37,859 nucleotides of DNA from Oscillospiraceae bacterium (GCA_017619535.1 JAFZSD010000028.1:1-37859); one strand, 5' to 3'. Positions 9,586-19,712 are shown, counted from the stretch's first letter. The notes: generated by a model not told the origin, from the sequence alone. A program made the numbers and translations.

Positions 9586-10830
9586 TCACAGCTGCCAGCT
9601 TTTCAGGTATTCGCGCTGGGATTCGGTCAGCGTATCGATGGACATGCCCGAGTATCTGAGCTTTCGCTCCGCGACCTCTAGGTCAATCTCTTCGGGAACG
9701 CTGATAACGCCCGGCTTGAGACCGTCTCTGTTCTTTGCGAGATAACGCGCGGACATGGCCTGTATGGCGAAGCTCATGTCCATTATCTCCGCCGGATGTC
9801 CGTCGCCTGAGGCGAGATTGACGAGCCGTCCCTCGGCGAGTACGAACACTGTCCGGCCGTTATCCAGCTCGTAACCTACAATATTCTGCTTGGACGGGAA
9901 GGAGGACACTGCGTTCTTCTCGAGCCACGCAACGTCGACTTCGACGTTGAAGTGTCCGGCATTGCAGAGTATGGCGCCGTCCTTCATCAGTCTGAAATGC
10001 TCCGCTGTTATGACATCCCTGCAGCCCGTGGACGTGACGAAAAGGTCGCCAATAACCGCGGCCTCGGCCATGGGCATGACCCGGAAACCGTCCATCATCG
10101 CCTCGAGAGCTTTGACAGGATCCACCTCCGCGATTATCACCTTGGCGCCGAAACCCTTGGCACGCATGGCTATGCCGCGTCCGCACCATCCGTAGCCCGC
10201 GACGACGACGTTCTTTCCTGCGACGATAAGGTTGGTCGTGCGGTTTATGCCGTCCCATACGGACTGGCCGGTGCCGTAGCGGTTGTCGAAGAGGTATTTG
10301 CATCTGGCGTTGTTCACCGCAATCATGGGGAACTGAAGCTCTCCCACGGCAGCCATGGCGTTCAGGCGTATGACGCCTGTAGTGGTCTCCTCGCATCCGC
10401 CTATGATCCCGGGAATGATCTCACGAAGTTTGGTGTGGGTGAGGTTCACCAGATCCCCACCGTCGTCGATGATTATGTTCGGCTCGGACTCCAGGACCTC
10501 GGTAAGATGACGCTCATATTCCTCGGAAGTGGCTCCGTGCCACGCGTGGACGTCTATGCCGCCGGCGGCGAGAGCCGCCGCAACGTCGTCCTGAGTGGAG
10601 AGGGGATTGCAGCCCGTGACGTGCATCTCCGCGCCGGCCGCTGCCAGAACGCGGCAGAGAAAGGCTGTTTTGGCTTCCATATGGACGGAAAGCGCTATGC
10701 GGAGACCTGCGAAGGGTTTCTCTTCTTCAAACTCGGCCTTGATGCCGCAGAGGAGCGGCATGTTCCTTCTGACCCAGTCTATCTTCTTTTCGCCGGAGGG
10801 GGCGAGGGAAATGTCTCTTATATTGCTCAT
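9586..10830 (-). CDS. ahcY: Adenosylhomocysteinase family hydrolase
   Basis: NAD-dependent hydrolase that splits S-adenosylhomocysteine (or, in relatives, S-inosylhomocysteine) to homocysteine and nucleoside. The 414-residue length is the short form shared with archaea and Thermotoga, lacking the insertion of many proteobacterial enzymes. The Rossmann motif GYGWCGRGIAMRAKG is clear near residue 209, as are EVDPVKALEA, VTSTGCRDVI, and the C-terminal NLASGDGHPAEIMDMSF. Its start codon overlaps the mtaD stop (ATGA), so the two are translated together. That pairing makes S-inosylhomocysteine a plausible in vivo substrate (inference). Confidence 0.92.
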   Translation of the reverse strand: MSNIRDISLAPSGEKKIDWVRRNMPLLCGIKAEFEEEKPFAGLRIALSVHMEAKTAFLCRVLAAAGAEMHVTGCNPLSTQDDVAAALAAGGIDVHAWHGATSEEYERHLTEVLESEPNIIIDDGGDLVNLTHTKLREIIPGIIGGCEETTTGVIRLNAMAAVGELQFPMIAVNNARCKYLFDNRYGTGQSVWDGINRTTNLIVAGKNVVVAGYGWCGRGIAMRAKGFGAKVIIAEVDPVKALEAMMDGFRVMPMAEAAVIGDLFVTSTGCRDVITAEHFRLMKDGAILCNAGHFNVEVDVAWLEKNAVSSFPSKQNIVGYELDNGRTVFVLAEGRLVNLASGDGHPAEIMDMSFAIQAMSARYLAKNRDGLKPGVISVPEEIDLEVAERKLRYSGMSIDTLTESQREYLKSWQL

Positions 10831-12101
10831 CTGGTGCCGATCCTTTCACATATCCTTTCGCATTCAGCGAAGACGCGTTCCTTATCTATGGTGAGCAGCT
10901 CGCCGCGCTCCATGAGGAGCTTTCCGCCGACCATGACGGTCTCCACTTCATACCCGCTGGCGGAATAGCAGAGAGCGGCCACGGGGTCGGCGAGCGGCTG
11001 CATGTTGGGCCTGTCGAGATCTATAACGGCAAGATCCGCGGCCATGCCTGTGCGTATCTCGCCGGCGTTTATGCCGAGGGCGCGGGCACCGTTTAATGTC
11101 GCCATGCGGAACGCCTCTACGGCGGTCACTGCCTGGGGGTCTCCGGTGACGCCCTTGTGGACGAGCGCGAGGAGCGACATTTCCCGGAACATGTTGAGCG
11201 AGTTGTTCGATGCTGCGCCGTCGGTCCCCAGGGCTATCTTCACGCCTGCAGACAAGAGCTGCGGAACGGGGGCAAAGCCGTTTGCGAGCTTCATATTGCT
11301 GGCGGGGTTCGTGGCCACCGTGACTCCGCGCTCAGCGAGGATCTCAATATCTCTCTCACTGAGACGTATGCAGTGCGCAGCTACGGTCCGGCTGTCGAGG
11401 AGACCGCATCTGTCGATGTATTCGACCGGAGAACAGCCGTGTTCCGCAAGAGAAGTCTCGCTTTCGCTGCTGCTCTCGGCAAGGTGTATGTTTATGGGAA
11501 GACCAAGCTCGCGGGCGGTATCTCCCGCAAGACGGAGATAATCCTCGGAGCAGGTGTAAAGGGCGTGGGGCCCTATCATGAAAGAGATGTTCTCATATCC
11601 GGACCACTTTTCAATGGCGACCTTTGCCTCGCGAAGGCGGCGAAAGCCTCCGGAGTCCTCGTCGCAGGCGCCGGAGAGACCGCGCGAGAGCACGGCGCGG
11701 ATGCCTGTCTCCGCGGCCGCACTGGCCGTTGCGTCCATGAACATGAGCATGTCGAGGAAGGCTGTGGTGCCTGTGGATATCATCTCCGAGATGGCGAGAA
11801 GGCTTCCCCAGTAGCAGTCCTCGTCCGTCAGCTTGTCTTCGAGAGGCATCACCCGCCCGAAGAGCCAGTCGCTGAACGTGAGGTCGTCGGCACAGTTGCG
11901 GAAAAGCGTCATATAGGCGTGCGTATGGGAGTTTACCAGACCGGGGATGAGCAGCCGGCCGGAGCCGCTTATCGTCTTCTCCGGCAGAAAACCGTCAGGT
12001 TTTTCGTCTATGCCCGCGATAATGCCGCCCCGCACGTAAACGGAGCAGATCCGTACGCCGTCAGGCAGGACGGCGAGAATGTCGCGAATAAGTATATCCA
12101 T
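10827..12101 (-). CDS. mtaD: 5'-methylthioadenosine / S-adenosylhomocysteine deaminase
   Basis: An amidohydrolase that deaminates the adenine ring of S-adenosylhomocysteine, methylthioadenosine and related nucleosides. The 424-residue protein has the metal-binding NSHTHAYMTLFR near 58, HLAESSSE near 200 with the third metal His region, AAHCIRLSERD near 242, and the ALGTDGAASNNSLNMF segment near 290 holding the catalytic Asp. The start follows GGAGGGAATCT. It is first in the mtaD-ahcY-wecB operon and has its own 17-spaced promoter. The substrate within the family (SAH, MTA, adenosine) cannot be fixed by sequence reading. Confidence 0.92.
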   Translation of the reverse strand: MDILIRDILAVLPDGVRICSVYVRGGIIAGIDEKPDGFLPEKTISGSGRLLIPGLVNSHTHAYMTLFRNCADDLTFSDWLFGRVMPLEDKLTDEDCYWGSLLAISEMISTGTTAFLDMLMFMDATASAAAETGIRAVLSRGLSGACDEDSGGFRRLREAKVAIEKWSGYENISFMIGPHALYTCSEDYLRLAGDTARELGLPINIHLAESSSESETSLAEHGCSPVEYIDRCGLLDSRTVAAHCIRLSERDIEILAERGVTVATNPASNMKLANGFAPVPQLLSAGVKIALGTDGAASNNSLNMFREMSLLALVHKGVTGDPQAVTAVEAFRMATLNGARALGINAGEIRTGMAADLAVIDLDRPNMQPLADPVAALCYSASGYEVETVMVGGKLLMERGELLTIDKERVFAECERICERIGTR

Positions 12102-12139
12102 AGATTCCCTCCGGAAATAATGTCCTGAATTATCAAATA

Positions 12140-12168
12140 ATTATACCATCGTTTATATCTGAATACAA
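12140..12168 (-). promoter_or_regulatory. Promoter of mtaD-ahcY-wecB
   Basis: On the minus strand TTGTAT (12163-12168) and TATAAT (12140-12145) are separated by exactly 17 bases. The leader would be only about 30 bases, leaving no room for a SAM or SAH riboswitch. Confidence 0.7.
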
Positions 12169-12170
12169 GG

Positions 12171-12200
12171 AAAAGCGGCCCGGAAGTCCGGACCGCTTTT
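12171..12200 (-). terminator. Terminator after the beta-propeller lipoprotein gene
   Basis: AAAAGCGG and TCCGG-type arms pair across a short loop (12171-12200) with a run of T on the minus strand, 22 bases after the stop of the beta-propeller gene. The A and T runs are on both sides, so it could work in both directions. Confidence 0.75.
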
Positions 12201-12222
12201 GTGTCATATTGGAACTGTAGGA

Positions 12223-14277
12223 TCAGAAGACGTACGTGCCGGTGAATTCGAGCTCCTCGAGGTCGAGCACCGTCACCGTGTTGCTGTACCTGTCTATAAC
12301 GTAGAAGTAATCGCCGATCCACAGACCGCGCGGATCGCCCCACCAGTCTCCGCCGGACTCGGTGGAGGCGCGCAGGTAGAAACCATCCGCATCGTCGTAG
12401 CCATAGATCAGATAGCCGTCGTCGGCGGGGAAGGCGATGACGTTCTTCGCTGCTGAGACGAGGATCGCCTTGTGATTGTACAGCGCCGTGGTGTAGTCGG
12501 CGTCGATGGAGAGCGTATGCTTCTCGGTGACGTCGGCCGGATCGGACACGTCGAACATGGAGAGCTTGAGGCCGGTCGTGCGGTTCGTCGTGTCGCTGAC
12601 AGACTGACCGAGACCGAACAGAAGGCCGTCCTTATAGACATGGAGGTACTCGGAGAAGCCCGGTATCTTGAGCGCGCTCAGAATGACCGGAGCCGTCGGA
12701 TCGCTGAGGTCGGCAGCGAACAGCGGGTCGACCGATCTGAAAGTAACGAAGTAGCAGATATCGCCGTCGAAACGCGCGGAGTAGATGCGCTCGTTCTCCG
12801 CCAGACCTTCGATGCTGCCGCAGACGTTCAGGTCTCCGTCAAGGATATAGAGCGCGTTCGTCGTCGGTTCTTCCTTGTCCCAGACATAGTTCTCGAAGCC
12901 GTACTCGCTGTCCGTGTATACGGAATAGGAGTAACCGCTTACGGTTGTCACCATGCGGAGATATCCGTTGTATATGTCCATCGAGAACTGGCTCTCGAGG
13001 TATCCCGGCACGGAGCCGCAGGCACCCGGCTCGATCGCGCCGCCGGCGACGGAGAACATCGCGATATGGGTCGTGCGGGTGTACGTCCTGTCTATAACGG
13101 TGTAGACGCTCTCGGTGCGCGGTTCGCTCTCATCGCAGTCGCTGGTGCAGTTGGAGAGGCAGAGCGTGTCGCCGTTCATGTAGATGTAGGAGCCGGCGCC
13201 GAAGACGGCCTCAGAGTCGGAGAGAGAGGCGCCCTCAACGTCGTAGGCGCAGACGACCGTGCATGCGTCGGAGCCCTCTACGGGGAGGATCGCTATGTCC
13301 TCGACCGCGATGCGGCTCTTGACGCCGTCCGTGTACACCCAGGGGACGTACGGGTTGTCGTCGTCCTCGGAATTGTAGCTCCAGTAACTGGAGAGAAGGT
13401 ACAGCGTGCCGTCGTACATGCGCGAGTCAAGGTAGTTGCCGTCCTGGGACAGCATGGTTATGAACGCGGGCATCTCCGGGTCGGAGACGTCGTAGAAGTA
13501 GGCGTTCACGAGGTTGTAGTTATCGTAGTGGTGCTCGTCGACACCGCCGTACTCGTGATAGCCCCAGGTGTTCGTTATCATGACTACGGTCGTACCCTCG
13601 ACATACATGCCGTTGAAGTCTTCACTGCGGTAGCGGTATTCGTACTCTCCAGTCTCGTCGGAGTAGTAGTCGTAACTGTCGCCGTTGGATTCGAAGATCT
13701 GGACGCGGGACAGCAGCGAGAAGGTGCCGTCGCCGTTCGGAGAGCCGATAGCGAGATCGGTTCCGGAGAGTATGTAGATGTACTTGCCGTCGGTCTTGAC
13801 GAAGTCGCACTCGTCAACGCCCTCGACCTGTACGTTCGTGACGGAGTAGTCGTCGGCGCCGCCGGCGCCGAATTGCTCGGACATGCCGTTAGACGCGGCG
13901 GGGACCTCTTCGTCACGCGCGTCGTCGCCCTTTACCCAGTAGCCGCCGCCGTAGCCGCTGGCAGAGGCGGCGGCGCGGCGCTCCTCGATGACTTTCTTCA
14001 GCTCGTCATAAGAGGACACGAAGATAAGAGACTCGGCCTTTACGGCGGTGGAGGCGGTGTCGCCGCCGGAGGGCTGCTGCTGGGACACTTCGCTGCCGGA
14101 GGGCTCTTTTTCGCCGCTCTGTGCGTTTTCTGCGGTGCTGCCGCTCTGTGGCGCAGGCGTGACTGTAGTACCGGGGTCAGCGGCGGGCGTATTCGCCGCG
14201 GTACCGCAGGCGGAGAGAAGGAAGACGAGCGCAAGACACAGGGCCAGTACGCTTCGTTTAAATGCAGTTTTCTTCAT
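12223..14277 (-). CDS. Secreted beta-propeller domain lipoprotein
   Basis: The N-terminus is a lipoprotein signal: a basic start, a hydrophobic run and the lipobox LLSAC at about residues 20-24, so the protein should be tethered outside the cell membrane. A Thr/Pro/Ser/Gln-rich linker follows to about residue 70. The rest contains TNVQVEGVDECDFVKTDG, the entry to the C-terminal beta-propeller family (COG4880 type), then many Tyr/Asp-rich blades ending VLDLEELEFTGTYVF. The start at 14277 (ATG) is chosen because AGGTG lies six bases upstream; a GTG at 14286 is inside the ribosome-binding site. Function is unknown; a cell-surface binding or scaffolding role is a guess. Confidence 0.85.
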   Translation of the reverse strand: MKKTAFKRSVLALCLALVFLLSACGTAANTPAADPGTTVTPAPQSGSTAENAQSGEKEPSGSEVSQQQPSGGDTASTAVKAESLIFVSSYDELKKVIEERRAAASASGYGGGYWVKGDDARDEEVPAASNGMSEQFGAGGADDYSVTNVQVEGVDECDFVKTDGKYIYILSGTDLAIGSPNGDGTFSLLSRVQIFESNGDSYDYYSDETGEYEYRYRSEDFNGMYVEGTTVVMITNTWGYHEYGGVDEHHYDNYNLVNAYFYDVSDPEMPAFITMLSQDGNYLDSRMYDGTLYLLSSYWSYNSEDDDNPYVPWVYTDGVKSRIAVEDIAILPVEGSDACTVVCAYDVEGASLSDSEAVFGAGSYIYMNGDTLCLSNCTSDCDESEPRTESVYTVIDRTYTRTTHIAMFSVAGGAIEPGACGSVPGYLESQFSMDIYNGYLRMVTTVSGYSYSVYTDSEYGFENYVWDKEEPTTNALYILDGDLNVCGSIEGLAENERIYSARFDGDICYFVTFRSVDPLFAADLSDPTAPVILSALKIPGFSEYLHVYKDGLLFGLGQSVSDTTNRTTGLKLSMFDVSDPADVTEKHTLSIDADYTTALYNHKAILVSAAKNVIAFPADDGYLIYGYDDADGFYLRASTESGGDWWGDPRGLWIGDYFYVIDRYSNTVTVLDLEELEFTGTYVF

Positions 14278-14365
14278 GTGAAACACCTCACATTTCGGTT
14301 GATGCCAGTATGACGTGATCGTCTGCAGATTTGTTCCGCGAAATATGAAAAATCTGCTTATAAAA

Positions 14366-14394
14366 GGTCTGCGCGGCAGGACGCCGCGCAGACC
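14366..14394 (-). terminator. groES-groEL terminator
   Basis: An 11-bp perfect stem, GGTCTGCGCGG with CCGCGCAGACC, lies 23 bases after the groEL stop and is followed by TTTTAT on the minus strand. Confidence 0.85.
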
Positions 14395-14416
14395 GATGAT
14401 TCTGTGCCGTTGTGGA

Positions 14417-16051
<1,635 letters not shown>

Positions 16052-16065
16052 CTACCTCCTGACGA

Positions 16066-16350
16066 TTATTCTACGACGGCGAGGATGTCGTTCTGGGAAA
16101 CGATCATGTAGGTCTCGCCCTCGATCTTGACTTCCGTGCCGGAATACTTGCCGGTTATGACCATGTCGCCCGGCTTGACGGTCATGACGACTTCCTTGCC
16201 GTCTACGATACCGCCGGGGCCGACCTCGATGACTTCATACATCTGCGGCTTTTCCTGCGATCCGCTAGAAAGGATGATGCCGCTCTTGGTCTTTTCTTCC
16301 GCCTTGGCCTGCTTGATCACTACTCTGTCTGCAAGCGGTTTCAGCTTCAT
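16066..16350 (-). CDS. groES: Co-chaperonin GroES (10 kDa)
   Basis: The 94-residue co-chaperonin caps GroEL. It starts MKLKPLADRVVI, carries the mobile loop TKSGIILSSGSQEKPQ at about residues 21-36, and ends with YMIVSQNDILAVVE. GGGAGG lies upstream of the ATG. It is first in the bicistronic operon and is preceded by CIRCE. Confidence 0.97.
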   Translation of the reverse strand: MKLKPLADRVVIKQAKAEEKTKSGIILSSGSQEKPQMYEVIEVGPGGIVDGKEVVMTVKPGDMVITGKYSGTEVKIEGETYMIVSQNDILAVVE

Positions 16351-16401
16351 TGTGGATTACCTCCCTGAAAATATGATAATTTGTATAAACAATTTCACTG
16401 C

Positions 16402-16430
16402 GTTAGCACTCGAAACACATGAGTGCTAAC
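16402..16430. promoter_or_regulatory. CIRCE operator (HrcA binding site)
   Basis: TTAGCACTC (16403-16411), nine spacer bases, GAGTGCTAA (16421-16429): a perfect match to the CIRCE consensus, extended by one or two pairs on each side. HrcA is expected to repress groES-groEL at this site until heat stress. hrcA is not in the window. Confidence 0.95.
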
Positions 16431-16436
16431 GCAGTT

Positions 16437-16468
16437 ATTATAATAGACCAATATTATTCTGTTGGCAA
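16437..16468 (-). promoter_or_regulatory. groES-groEL promoter
   Basis: On the minus strand a perfect TATAAT (16437-16442) abuts CIRCE, with a -35-like TTGCCA at 16463-16468. The 20-base spacer is long, so the exact -35 is uncertain. Confidence 0.6.
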
Positions 16469-16528
16469 GGGGTAATTTATATATTTTTTGTGAATTTTGG
16501 AACAGTTTTTCGGCTTTTTCGCAAATCG

Positions 16529-17476
16529 TCAGAGAGCGGCTCCGCCGTCCGCCGCCGGACGGTAGAACTCCATATCCCGGGGGAAGAGGAAACTGAGTCT
16601 GTTGTGTTCCAGGGCGAAGGTGATGTGATCGGTGAAGACGGCCTCTCCGTCGATATTTACGACGAACTCTTCGGGGGACGACAGTTCCAGACGGTCAGAG
16701 TCGTAACGGGTGATACAGTCGCTCATCTCACGGTAGCGGCCCTTCGCGTATTTCCCGATCAGAGCGGGGACTTTCAGAGGAGACATGGCGTTTACGGCGA
16801 GGATGTTCATGAGACCGTCGTCCGGCATGGCGTCGGTTACGGGATTGAAACCTCCGCCGTAGAAGCGTCCGTTGCACGCGCATATCAGGGTGTACTTTTT
16901 TTCTTCTGTGAGATCGGGCAGGACCATCTTCATCTGCTGGGTTATGCCGCGGACGAGGTTGACGCCGAGCGATACGACGTAGCCTGCCGCGCCGCCGATC
17001 AGCGGGATGCCGCTGTATTTGTGAACGTCCGTTCCGACGCGGGCGTCGAAGCCGACGGAACAGATGTTGACGCCGTAGCGTCCGTCGCAGTTTATGACGT
17101 CTATAGGGCGCACGAACCCTTCGACGAGCTGCTCGAGGGAGCGGAAGAGCGCGGCGTCGCGTTCTCCGAACGTCCGTATGAAATCGTTCCCGGTCCCGCA
17201 GGGGTAGCAGGTCACCGAGACGCCGGCGCGGCCGGCGGCGCCGTTGACGCACTCGTTGAGAGTGCCGTCTCCGCCGCAGGCGTATACGCGGAGATCTTCT
17301 GTACAGCCGTCCGCAGCTTCACGTATGCGGACGCAGGCGTCCATAGGAGCTTTCGTCACATAGATATCGTAATCTCCGCCGTGGCCGTCCATGAAACGGC
17401 GTATGGTCTCGACGGTTTCTGCCGGACGGCTCTTCTTGCCGCCGGCCACAGGATTGACTATGAACAGATGCTTCAA
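16529..17476 (-). CDS. Diacylglycerol/lipid kinase family protein
   Basis: A 315-residue member of the DagK/YegS/BmrU lipid-kinase family. It shows IVNPVAGGKKS at the start (nucleotide-binding loop), the signature ACGGDGTLNECVNG near 68, and PCGTGNDFIRTFG near 92. Such proteins use ATP to phosphorylate diacylglycerol or other lipids at the inner membrane face; the exact lipid is not predictable here. The start is TTG at 17476 with AAAGGAT about twelve bases before it, which suggests low translation. It is the last gene of an smr - THUMP methyltransferase - lipid kinase operon, separated from the second gene by 27 bases. Confidence 0.88.
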   Translation of the reverse strand: MKHLFIVNPVAGGKKSRPAETVETIRRFMDGHGGDYDIYVTKAPMDACVRIREAADGCTEDLRVYACGGDGTLNECVNGAAGRAGVSVTCYPCGTGNDFIRTFGERDAALFRSLEQLVEGFVRPIDVINCDGRYGVNICSVGFDARVGTDVHKYSGIPLIGGAAGYVVSLGVNLVRGITQQMKMVLPDLTEEKKYTLICACNGRFYGGGFNPVTDAMPDDGLMNILAVNAMSPLKVPALIGKYAKGRYREMSDCITRYDSDRLELSSPEEFVVNIDGEAVFTDHITFALEHNRLSFLFPRDMEFYRPAADGGAAL

Positions 17477-17503
17477 GTGCAGATCAGATCCTTTGCTTTT
17501 GAA

Positions 17504-18613
17504 TCAGTAATACATATGGAGGTCGCATTTGATCATACCGTTGTACAGCTTGCGCTTTTTGACGGCCTTCCGGCCGAAGGTGCGCTCGAATTCGGTATGG
17601 GACGAGAGTATGTACATCTTCCATCCGTCGAGCCTTCGTACGGCCGCACCGAATCTCCTGTATATGCGTTCGGCCTCCGCGTGCTCCATCACGCGTTCGC
17701 CGTAGGGAGGATTCGTTACTATGAGACCGCCGGCGGTATCACGCGTGAAATCCGCGGCCTCCGCGCATTCGAAACGGACCTGATCGGATACCCCGGCCCG
17801 TCTGGCGTTCTCTCTGGACAGCTCCACGCACTTGGGGTCGATATCTCCGCCCCATATGTCGTAGCTCCCGTGATACTCCTTATCTCTTGCCTCGTCCTTC
17901 GCGTTCTTCCAGATCGCCCCGTCCAGCCAGAGCCAGTTCTGTGCGTCGAACTTTCTGTTTAAGCCGGGAGCCCTGTTGAGCGCCGCGAGCGCGGCCTCGA
18001 TGGGGATGGTGCCGGAGCCGCAGAAGGGGTCGCAGAACTGTTCTTTTCCGCGGTATCTCGCGATCTTTACCATAGCGGCGGCCAGCGTTTCGCGCAGGGG
18101 AGCGGCAGCTCCCACGGGACGGTATCCCCGCTTGTGAAGACCGGCGCCGGTGGTGTCGAGACAGACGGAGACCGAGTCGTTCATGATCGAGAACTGTATC
18201 TGGTACTTCGCGCCGCTCTCATCGAGCCAGCTGGTCTTTGACCTCGTCTTGAGCCTTTCGGCTACGGCTTTTTTTATTATACGCTGACAGTCAGGAACTG
18301 AATGCAGCGTCGAGTTCAGGCAGTGGCCCTTGACCGGAAACGCGCCGTTTTCCGGTATATAGTCCTCCCAGCGGATCGCTTTCACGCTTTCGAACAGAGA
18401 GTCGAAAGTCCTAGCCTCGAACGTATCCAGCAGCAGCAGGACCCGCTCGCCGGTACGGAGGTTTATATTGACGCGCGCTATATCCGCCGCCGTCCCCGTA
18501 AAAAGGACGCGCCCGTTCTCGGCGCTGACGTCTTTTACATCGAGACGTCTGAGTTCGTCGGCGGCAAGTCCCTCTACGCCGAAAAGACAGGGGACTGCAA
18601 ATCTGAATTCCAT
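17504..18613 (-). CDS. THUMP-domain class I RNA methyltransferase (YpsC/RlmL-like)
   Basis: The 369-residue protein has an N-terminal ferredoxin-like/THUMP half (about residues 1-150, with RVNINLRTGERVLLLL) and a C-terminal Rossmann methyltransferase half: DPFCGSGTIPIEAAL near 195 binds S-adenosylmethionine and IVTNPPYGERV near 288 is the catalytic NPPY motif for guanine-N2 methylation. This matches the RlmL N-terminal-type/YpsC family that modifies 23S rRNA. It is cotranscribed downstream of the Smr gene (44-base gap). The target base is inferred from the family. Confidence 0.9.
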   Translation of the reverse strand: MEFRFAVPCLFGVEGLAADELRRLDVKDVSAENGRVLFTGTAADIARVNINLRTGERVLLLLDTFEARTFDSLFESVKAIRWEDYIPENGAFPVKGHCLNSTLHSVPDCQRIIKKAVAERLKTRSKTSWLDESGAKYQIQFSIMNDSVSVCLDTTGAGLHKRGYRPVGAAAPLRETLAAAMVKIARYRGKEQFCDPFCGSGTIPIEAALAALNRAPGLNRKFDAQNWLWLDGAIWKNAKDEARDKEYHGSYDIWGGDIDPKCVELSRENARRAGVSDQVRFECAEAADFTRDTAGGLIVTNPPYGERVMEHAEAERIYRRFGAAVRRLDGWKMYILSSHTEFERTFGRKAVKKRKLYNGMIKCDLHMYY

Positions 18614-18657
18614 ATCATTCTCCGTATGCAGTATTGACCGGCAATAAGACCGGTACG

Positions 18658-19005
18658 TCAGAAGACTATTATCGTGACGCCGTTGTTGTGCCGTTCGAGA
18701 TCACGGTCGCGCCGAAGCTCGTCGCAGCGGTCGAACGCCTTGCGGGTCTGCTCGTTGAAGATCGAGAAATCCTCGCCGGGTATGTAGTCGGCGATGATGC
18801 CCTTCCGCTTCTGCGATTCAAGGTAGCGCCGGGCCTCGATCCTTATCCGTCCGCCCGCACCGCTCGAGCCGTAACCGTGTATGATCTTTATAGCCCGGTA
18901 TCCGAGCCTTTTGCCGTTGTGGATGTTGTAGGTGATGCGTTTTATCGCGTCGTCAGAGGTGGGCATATCCGATTTGATATTCACTTCTTTGTATTCGCCG
19001 GCCAT
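18658..19005 (-). CDS. Smr domain protein
   Basis: A 115-residue stand-alone Smr domain. The conserved HGYGSSGAGG (HGxGxxG type) near residues 43-52 is the feature linked to nicking endonuclease or RNA-cleaving activity in the family, as in MutS2 C-termini and small Smr proteins that act on stalled ribosomes. The start at 19005 is preferred over an upstream ATG at 19068 because a strong GGAGGGAGG lies eleven bases before it and the promoter lies at 19040-19068. It leads the operon with the rRNA methyltransferase, hinting at a ribosome-related role (inference). Confidence 0.85.
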   Translation of the reverse strand: MAGEYKEVNIKSDMPTSDDAIKRITYNIHNGKRLGYRAIKIIHGYGSSGAGGRIRIEARRYLESQKRKGIIADYIPGEDFSIFNEQTRKAFDRCDELRRDRDLERHNNGVTIIVF

Positions 19006-19028
19006 ATAAGCGAACGCCTCCCTCCGTG

Positions 19029-19057
19029 TTGACAAAACAATTATAATCATGTATTTT
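19029..19057 (+). promoter_or_regulatory. tRNA-Ser promoter
   Basis: Perfect -35 TTGACA (19029-19034), 17 bases, then TATTTT (19052-19057). The tRNA starts about 70 bases downstream of the -10. Confidence 0.6.
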
Positions 19058-19068
19058 ATTTTAGGCAA
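19040..19068 (-). promoter_or_regulatory. smr operon promoter
   Basis: On the minus strand TTGCCT (19063-19068) and perfect TATAAT (19040-19045) are 17 bases apart. It overlaps almost completely with the oppositely directed tRNA promoter. Confidence 0.75.
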
Positions 19069-19127
19069 TACGGAAAAGGGACGGGTTCGGCGATCTTCCG
19101 TTTCTTTCCTCCGGCGCCGTCATACAC

Positions 19128-19216
19128 GGAGGTGTATCGAAGTGGTCATAACGGGCCTGACTCGAAATCAGGTAGACCGCAAGGTCTCGTGGGTTCGAAT
19201 CCCACCGCCTCCGCCA
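19128..19216 (+). tRNA. tRNA-Ser (anticodon CGA)
   Basis: An 89-base class II tRNA with encoded CCA end. The acceptor stem pairs GGAGGTG with CGCCTCC (one G-T pair), discriminator G. The anticodon arm is CCTGA-CTCGAAA-TCAGG, giving anticodon CGA for UCG codons. A long variable arm (TAGACCGCAAGGTCTCG region) and the GGTTCGAATCC T arm confirm serine type. Confidence 0.96.
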
Positions 19217-19221
19217 TCCGG

Positions 19222-19260
19222 GAAACCTCTTTTGTCTGCCGGGCAAAAGAGGTTTCTTTT
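19222..19260 (+). terminator. Terminator after tRNA-Ser
   Basis: A perfect 13-bp stem, GAAACCTCTTTTG with CAAAAGAGGTTTC, nine-base loop, then TTTT, five bases after the CCA end. Confidence 0.92.
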
Positions 19261-19317
19261 CAATGAGCTCAAGGTCTGTACGGCTTTCTTGAGCCGGTAA
19301 AGGCAGGTGTGTGATCC

Positions 19318-19698
19318 ATGATAACAACAGAAGAATACAGGAGAATAGTTTCCGAGCTTATGGATGAACTGCCGAAGGAGTTTTTTCAGGAACTCACCGG
19401 CGGAGTGATCGTGTCGGAGGAAGTAAGTATCCCGGATTATTCACGGGGAGACGATCTTCACACATTGGGTCTGTACACGACATCCTTAGGCATAAGGCAG
19501 ATCGTCATGTTCAAGGGTTCCTTTGACATGACCTACCCTCAGGCAGATGCCGCGGAAGCAAAGGATATCCTGCGCGGGATACTTCGTCATGAGTTCCGCC
19601 ATCACCTGGAATCCCTCGGCGGAGTCCACAACTCGACGTCCCTGGAAGCTGAGGATGAACGGAGGAAACGGGAGTATCTTTCTCAGTATGAGGATTAA
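19318..19698 (+). CDS. Small zincin-like metallopeptidase-family protein
   Basis: A 126-residue soluble protein with HEFRHH at residues 91-96, an HExxH zinc site of the compact metallopeptidase family known from many Bacillota; residues before it (IVMFKGSF near 62) form the expected edge strand. No signal peptide or membrane helix is seen, so it is cytoplasmic. Proteolysis is not established for this family, and the third zinc ligand is not obvious, though an acidic run EAEDE follows. It stands alone between two terminators, with a 7-bp hairpin (19267-19294) in its leader. Confidence 0.75.
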   Translation: MITTEEYRRIVSELMDELPKEFFQELTGGVIVSEEVSIPDYSRGDDLHTLGLYTTSLGIRQIVMFKGSFDMTYPQADAAEAKDILRGILRHEFRHHLESLGGVHNSTSLEAEDERRKREYLSQYED

Positions 19699-19712
19699 GT
19701 AAATGAACGGAG

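Noticed and set aside
9952..10968. A 338-residue plus-strand frame opposite ahcY and the end of mtaD
   Set aside because: Shadow of two clear enzymes on the minus strand.
12102..12170. SAM or SAH riboswitch in front of mtaD-ahcY
   Set aside because: The promoter leaves a leader of only about 30 bases, too short for such a structure.
12472..14313. A 613-residue plus-strand open frame opposite the beta-propeller lipoprotein gene
   Set aside because: It mirrors the real gene, is built of Val/Ala/Gly/Arg-rich low-information sequence, has no ribosome-binding site and no recognisable motif.
16490..17962. A 490-residue plus-strand frame across the lipid kinase and methyltransferase genes
   Set aside because: It runs across two well-supported genes and their gap in the other direction, without any domain.
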